The notes under the pieces were generated by a model, which was given only the letters and a program-made list of their open reading frames with translations, searched no databases and was not told the origin of the DNA. From Lytechinus pictus (lineage: Eukaryota > Echinodermata > Echinoidea > Temnopleuroida > Toxopneustidae), in assembly GCF_037042905.1 (NCBI RefSeq), contig NC_087253.1:5895501-5959500 (forward strand): 64,000 nucleotides of DNA, in the 5' to 3' direction. How positions within the stretch are numbered: the stretch's first letter is position 1; each line of letters opens with the position of its first letter. The position numbers and the translations under genes are program-made. This document shows, piece by piece, positions 59,805-64,000 of this stretch.

Positions 59805-60165
59805 CGTAGCATAGAAGTTAATATTGCCCTCCATTGATTACTTCTATCATATCCTTGATTTATGTTGGCTACATTGTATAGAAAATACCATTGCTCTCCA
59901 ATGATTACTTCCATCATATCATTGGTTTTGATTGGTTGCGTTGTATAGAAGTTACTCTTGCCCTCCAACGATAACATATAAATGAAAACATCATCATGAT
60001 TGGTTTTTGATTGGTTGGGTTGTATAGAAGTTACCATTGCCCTCCAACATGTCCAATTATTACTTTACCTCATATCCTTAATTTGATTGGCTACATTGTA
60101 TAGTAATTACTATTGCCCTCAAATGATAGATCCCATGAAATCCTTGATTTTGATTGGCTATTGAG
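59805..60165. repeat. Intronic minisatellite, ~78-bp units (about five)
   Basis: Units carry attgtatagaagttaccatt, gccctccaatgattac and catatccttgattttgattg. It lies between the exons ending 59781 and starting 60252. The units contain ttgattgg (an inverted CCAAT motif). Confidence 0.8.
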
Positions 60166-60251
60166 CATTTATTTTCATTATTATTATCTTTGGTCGTTAC
60201 CATTGACTGAAAGTCATGCAATAGTATTTGTCTGTCATCCACACCACTCAG

Positions 60252-60464
60252 AACCAAAATGACCTCATCACCCATGCACAAGAGGTCAAGAACCCATCCG
60301 TGACCCTGACCCCTCCTCATTCCGACTACGATGTCCAGGTCAACAGCGAGGAAGCCTTCAGGAACGTGATCGTTCAGCACATCAAGCCCGAGATCACCGC
60401 ATTCCCCTTTCCCGACCCATGCTTATCGGACTACCAGAGTCACTATCCCATCACACCGCTGAAG
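60252..60464 (+). CDS. ETS (ESE-type) factor, linker exon
   Basis: Acceptor ACACCACTCAG; donor GAAG|GTAAGG at 60464/60465. It has 71 codons from NQNDLITHAQEVKNPS to HYPITPLK. The segment is rich in Pro, Asp and Glu and contains IKPEI, a form of the sumoylation consensus (psi-K-x-E). No fixed domain; it is probably the transactivation or regulatory linker. Its last bases and donor are repeated five times in the following intron (60465-61090). Confidence 0.85.
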
Positions 60465-61090
60465 GTAAGGTCATAGTATATGCTATTCACATAGGTCTCA
60501 TCATATGAGCAATCTGATTGGTTGAAAGTCATGCAATTATAGTATAAAAAATTATATCTATTCGATCACGCTGCTGAAGATAAGGCCATAATATATGCTA
60601 TTCACATGGGTCTCATAATATGAGCAATCTGATTGGTCTAAAGTCATGCAATTATAGTATAAAAAATTATATCTATTCGATCACGCTGCTGAAGATAAGG
60701 CCATAATATATGCTATTCACATGGGTCTCATAATATGAGCAATCTGATTGGTTGAAAGTCATGCAATTATAGTATGTCTATCCGATCACGTCGCAGAAGG
60801 TAAGGGCACAGATCATGCTATTCGCCAAGGTCTCGGATTCTGAGCGATTTGATTGGTTGAAAGTCATGCAATTATAGTATGTCTATCCGATCACGTCGCA
60901 GAAGGTAAGGGCACAGATCATGCTATTCGCCAAGGTCTCGGATTCTGAGCAATCTGATTGGTTGAAAGTCATGCAATTATATTATATGTTTATCTGATCA
61001 CGTCGCAGAAGGTAAGGACATAGAACATGCTATTCGCCAAGGTTTCGGATTCTGAGCGATTTGATTGATTGAAAGTCGTGTAATAGTAAG
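60446..61090 (+). repeat. Satellite derived from exon end plus splice donor
   Basis: Starting with the true exon end (atcacaccgctgaag|gtaagg), five further units repeat the last ~18 exon bases, the donor and about 90 bp of intron. Donor-equivalent borders are 60464/65 (real), 60579/80, 60694/95, 60799/800, 60904/05 and 61011/12, spaced 115, 115, 105, 105 and 107 bp. Units 1 and 2 have GATAAGG (donor lost). Units 3-5 keep GAAGGTAAGG. A decayed sixth unit follows to about 61190. Confidence 0.85.
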
Positions 61091-61663
61091 TTTTTTTCGT
61101 TACAACTGTAGAATACAGAACGTGATATCCATTTAGAATATCAGAATCTGAGAAATCTGATTGGTTGAAAGTTATATTTCTAACACTGTACGCAATTTAC
61201 GATATAAGGGCATAGGATACACATAATAGAAATATGGCAATATCAACAATCTGATTCTGTAGACACTGGTATAAATCATGGTATGTTAAACATGAATTTC
61301 CGAACCCATCTTATTACATTACTTATACATTAGAGTCATGTATCAAAATCGTTATATTCTTTCGTTTTCTGACTTGTTCGGATAGGAAGCCATATTAAAT
61401 TTTAAAATAAATTGATTTTGATTTCGAACATAAATCGAAATTTACAATGATAAACATAATTTTGCATAATTATTAAACTTAAATGGAAGCAGTAATAAAG
61501 CACAAGGAACTGTCAAACGTCAATAAGTGTAAAAAATATTTCAAAAAATAGAGCCATGTTTGTCAATCGAATATACATGGTAAACAAAAAATCGAACCAA
61601 AGTCATGTATTAATTTGTTTCGGAGGGGATGGGTGAAAAGGGATGGAAGGACACGGGACCTGT

Positions 61664-61902
61664 CACTGTAAAAACTGTGGTGTTAAAACTGACACCAGTG
61701 GGTGTTAATAGAGGACCACACCCTCTGGTGTTAAAATTACACCCTAGAGATTGAATATAACACCAAAGAGTGTACATGTAACAACCAAAGGTGTTGCAAT
61801 AACACCTATAGGTGCTAAACTAACACTGCCAATTTAACACCGGTGTAAAATCACTGGTGTGGTCCTCTATGTACACCGGTTAACACCGCAGTTTTTGCTG
61901 TG
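61664..61902. mobile_element. TA-type MITE (239 bp), GGTGTTAA family, copy 5 (intronic)
   Basis: Starts CACTGTAAAAACTGTGGTG and ends cgcagtttttgctgtg. Flanks are GT and AG, not TA. Near-identical to 54152-54390. Confidence 0.85.
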
Positions 61903-62518
61903 AGAGAAGATCAAAATGGTTTTTAAGTGATATTTGTAGAGCTTCTTTGAGCTCCTCTGCAAGAGGTCAACGGTGGGGGGGGGGGGGGGTCATGATATAG
62001 ATTGCAACAGTTTAACAAATGTAATGATTTTAAACGATGACGTGTCAACAAATTCATTCAGTAAAATATTGGTTAACGATCGTTCTCTTCTGCCGTGTAT
62101 GGAAATGAAATGAAGAAAATTGATCAAACGGGATTCCAAGGACGAATTTTCAAAAATGAAGCTACTCATTAATATCACCTATTTGTCATCGATTTATTCC
62201 ACCTGACTTCCCGATATATGATTTCATATTTCCTCATACTAATCCATGTTTACGGAAGTAAACTCTCGATGCTGCGCCACGAAAGATGGTCATTTTCTAT
62301 GCTTTATGGTTAGCGAATGTGCAAATTCGAGACAACCGAATACATTCGATTCTTTAATGTAATTGAATGTTGCACTGCGGTAGTTGCTTACTGAGCGAGG
62401 TTCAATGTCAAAAAGTCGTTTCCCATGCGGAACTTTGCACCGTTTATTCTCAAGTGGGTTCATGGGCCCCGTTTCCCTCCGTCTGCTCATACGCGTACTT
62501 GACCTTTTCTTCACACAG
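61903..62518 (+). other. Remainder of the intron before the AT-hook exon
   Basis: Contains a poly-G tract (about 61975-61989) and no further exon. The last 14 bp, TTTTCTTCACACAG, form the acceptor. Confidence 0.5.
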
Positions 62519-62774
62519 TGTCCAGAACCGCCATTCCACCAGACGCAACCGGATATGAACGCCAGCGGTGGGATATTCGGAGCGGATACCTTGGGACCGG
62601 ATGGCATGGGACCGGATAACTTGGGACCGTTCATGGACAAGGACTTCAAGTTGGATATCGATTCGGATGATGAGGCGGGCAAGCTCTGTGCGATAAAAGA
62701 AGAGGTACAATTCCCGACGCCACCCATCAAGAGAAAGCGGGGCAGGCCACGAAAACCACGCTTTCCAAAACAAA
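62519..62774 (+). CDS. ETS (ESE-type) factor, AT-hook exon
   Basis: Acceptor TTTTCTTCACACAG; donor GTGAGT at 62775, leaving one base of a codon. It encodes CPEPPFHQ, a short Leu-Gly-Pro repeat (three variants of LGPDGMGPDN), an acidic stretch DIDSDDEAG and IKEE (another sumoylation-like site). It ends in the AT-hook IKRKRGRPRKPR, whose GRP core binds the minor groove of AT-rich DNA. ELF3 has a very similar KRKRGRPRK box just before its ETS domain, which is the best evidence for the subfamily. The open frame continues a few codons into the intron, which is not meaningful. Confidence 0.88.
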
Positions 62775-64000
62775 GTGAGTGGAAATTGAATTATCAAATC
62801 GGTGTACAAATATTATAAACTACTAAAGTCTTTCTGCTGGCCAGATTGAAATAAATATGAGATATTGCTACTTACATATGATCTAGTATGTATTTTATAT
62901 CCATTAATTTTACCTGTAGTATCACCTGATTGAAACACTGACCAAAATCAAGATGGGATGTACACAAAAGTCATTTTGTTTTTCATGATATACTCAAAAC
63001 GAACTCGTCGTTCTTATGATCAAGTCAATTAATGCTAACCCGATTAACCGGATACCCTTGCAAGAATTTGCTCCACTAGATATGTTGGGCACTCAAGAGT
63101 GAACATTAAAAATTTTATAAATGAGAATTATGCTGTGTGATGGACAGGTAGGTAGGTATAAATCCGAGTGTAGTGTACACCAAACGGCAGTTAGACCAAA
63201 TATTTTTAAGCTCATGTGGTACACTCTGAATTCCAGGGATTTAAAATAAATCCAGATCGGCTATGAATTAAAGTGACCAGCCGAATATTAGATTTACATT
63301 TGAACCCTGTCGATTTAGATATAAATCTTAAAGATTTGAATGGAAATATTTTGAAATTTAAAAGTTAATCCTTAAGATTTAAAATAAATTCACAATTCGA
63401 CTGGTCACTATTCGCGGCCGATCTGGATTTATTTTAAATCCTTGGAATTAGAGTGTACAAAACTATCTGAGAAGAAGGTCAACTTCATTAAAATCTAGTG
63501 AATACGAATAATGTCTGCTACCCCCCCCCCCCCCCCCCATTATCATGCCCATAACCTGGGTTTTGATCGCTCAAACAATATGAATGCAAGCCATGTTACA
63601 AAAAATAACAGTTAGAACTTGGCATAGTGTATAAATCTGTACGAGGAACACAACATTAAAATCCTGCCCGATATAATATACAAGAAAAGTGAGAATAATT
63701 GCCCACGGCTGAATAGCCTAACCGTGATTACTGTTGTGGTTTCACGCTGTTGATTTGAAATTTGGGGCTAGCGAACTGGTCTAAAAGCCGCCAAGGACTT
63801 CCCATTGTTATGCCCAAGCACGGGGAATCAATGTCAATTGTCGGTGCGATTAGAGGAAGAATAGATAATCACGTAAATGCAACATAAATTATACACAAGT
63901 ATTTCAGCTGTTTTTTTTTTCCTGCTCGTTTTCCGCATGGCAGACGCAATTATGGGGATTTTTTTTTTTTTTTTTTAAAAGATGTTTTATTGTTTTTCTC
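62775..64000 (+). other. Intron after the AT-hook exon (runs off the window)
   Basis: No ETS-domain exon is seen: there is no frame resembling the conserved Trp-containing ETS helices. It contains a MITE (63222-63455), a poly-C tract (63521-63538) and poly-T runs near 63960. Confidence 0.5.
63222..63455. mobile_element. TA-flanked MITE (234 bp), AATTCC/GATTTAAA subfamily
   Basis: Starts CACTCTGAATTCCAGGGATT and ends aatccttggaattagagtg, TA on both sides (63220-63221 and 63456-63457). Inside are taaatccagatcggc and its complement, and repeated aagatttaaa motifs. Confidence 0.8.

Larger units (their letters stand above)
55271..62774 (+). other. Partial gene: ETS transcription factor, ESE (ELF3/EHF-like) type; six internal exons
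   Basis: Exons 55271-55728, 56684-56792, 57000-57212, 59690-59781, 60252-60464 and 62519-62774 have GT/AG borders and join in one frame (phases 2 bases in, 0, 1, 1, 0, 0, then 1 out), giving about 380 codons. Domain order is His/Gln- and Ser-rich N-terminus, PNT/SAM domain, acidic linker, AT-hook. A PNT domain followed by an AT-hook is characteristic of ELF3-type ESE factors, in which an ETS domain follows. Here the ETS exons must lie past 64000. The protein would be a nuclear, sequence-specific transcription factor; ESE proteins usually act in epithelia. The start exon is not identified. SPDEF or another PNT-ETS factor is the main alternative. Confidence 0.75.

Noticed and set aside
62290..62809. 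146- and 119-codon minus-strand frames opposite the AT-hook exon
   Set aside because: They are antisense shadows of a GC-rich coding exon whose sense strand has clean splice sites and known motifs.
62775..64000. Search for the ETS DNA-binding domain
   Set aside because: No frame on the plus strand shows the conserved ETS helices; the domain must be downstream of the window.

Overview
This is a gene-poor, AT-rich stretch of animal nuclear DNA. It carries spliced exons with GT-AG borders, a vertebrate-like elongator tRNA-Met, tRNA-derived SINEs, 3' tails of non-LTR retroelements, and a very dense load of small non-autonomous DNA transposons and poly-G tracts. The only protein gene I can support is an ETS-family transcription factor of the ESE (ELF3/EHF/ELF5) type. 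The repeat style (foldback element, GCGCGAAGCGCG satellites, palindromic MITEs, SINE tails ending in ATTATT) suggests an echinoderm, most likely a sea urchin. That assignment is inference; the sequence does not name the species.

Layout. 0-9.7 kb: MITEs, a tandem segmental duplication (885-2545) with a MITE in one copy, SINEs, a satellite element (5452-6962), a MITE split by a LINE tail, and a tandem pair of 0.4-kb elements. 10.4 kb: tRNA-Met with a pol III terminator. 11.8-17 kb: a short palindromic element, then a 4.46-kb foldback element with eight ~205-bp units in each arm. 17-34.9 kb: MITEs, SINE and LINE remnants, a mariner-like long-TIR element with a TTAA MITE nested in it, and a second satellite element. 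35.3-35.85 kb: a GC-richer single-copy block. 35.85-40.58 kb: the longest interval without recognisable repeats. 40.6-54.4 kb: scattered MITEs and retroelement tails with unique DNA between them. 55.27-62.77 kb: six in-frame plus-strand exons coding for the N-terminal region, the PNT/SAM domain and the AT-hook of the ETS factor. Its ETS DNA-binding domain and its start lie outside the window or in exons I cannot identify. The last 1.2 kb is intron.

Two MITE superfamilies dominate. One is flanked by TA and has ends close to CACTGTAAAAAC; the other is flanked by TTAA and has ends close to AGGGGAAT or AGGAGAAT. For each family the window contains a paralogous empty site that shows the target duplication directly. 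The most unusual structures are the foldback element and an intronic satellite whose units copy the end of an exon together with its splice donor.
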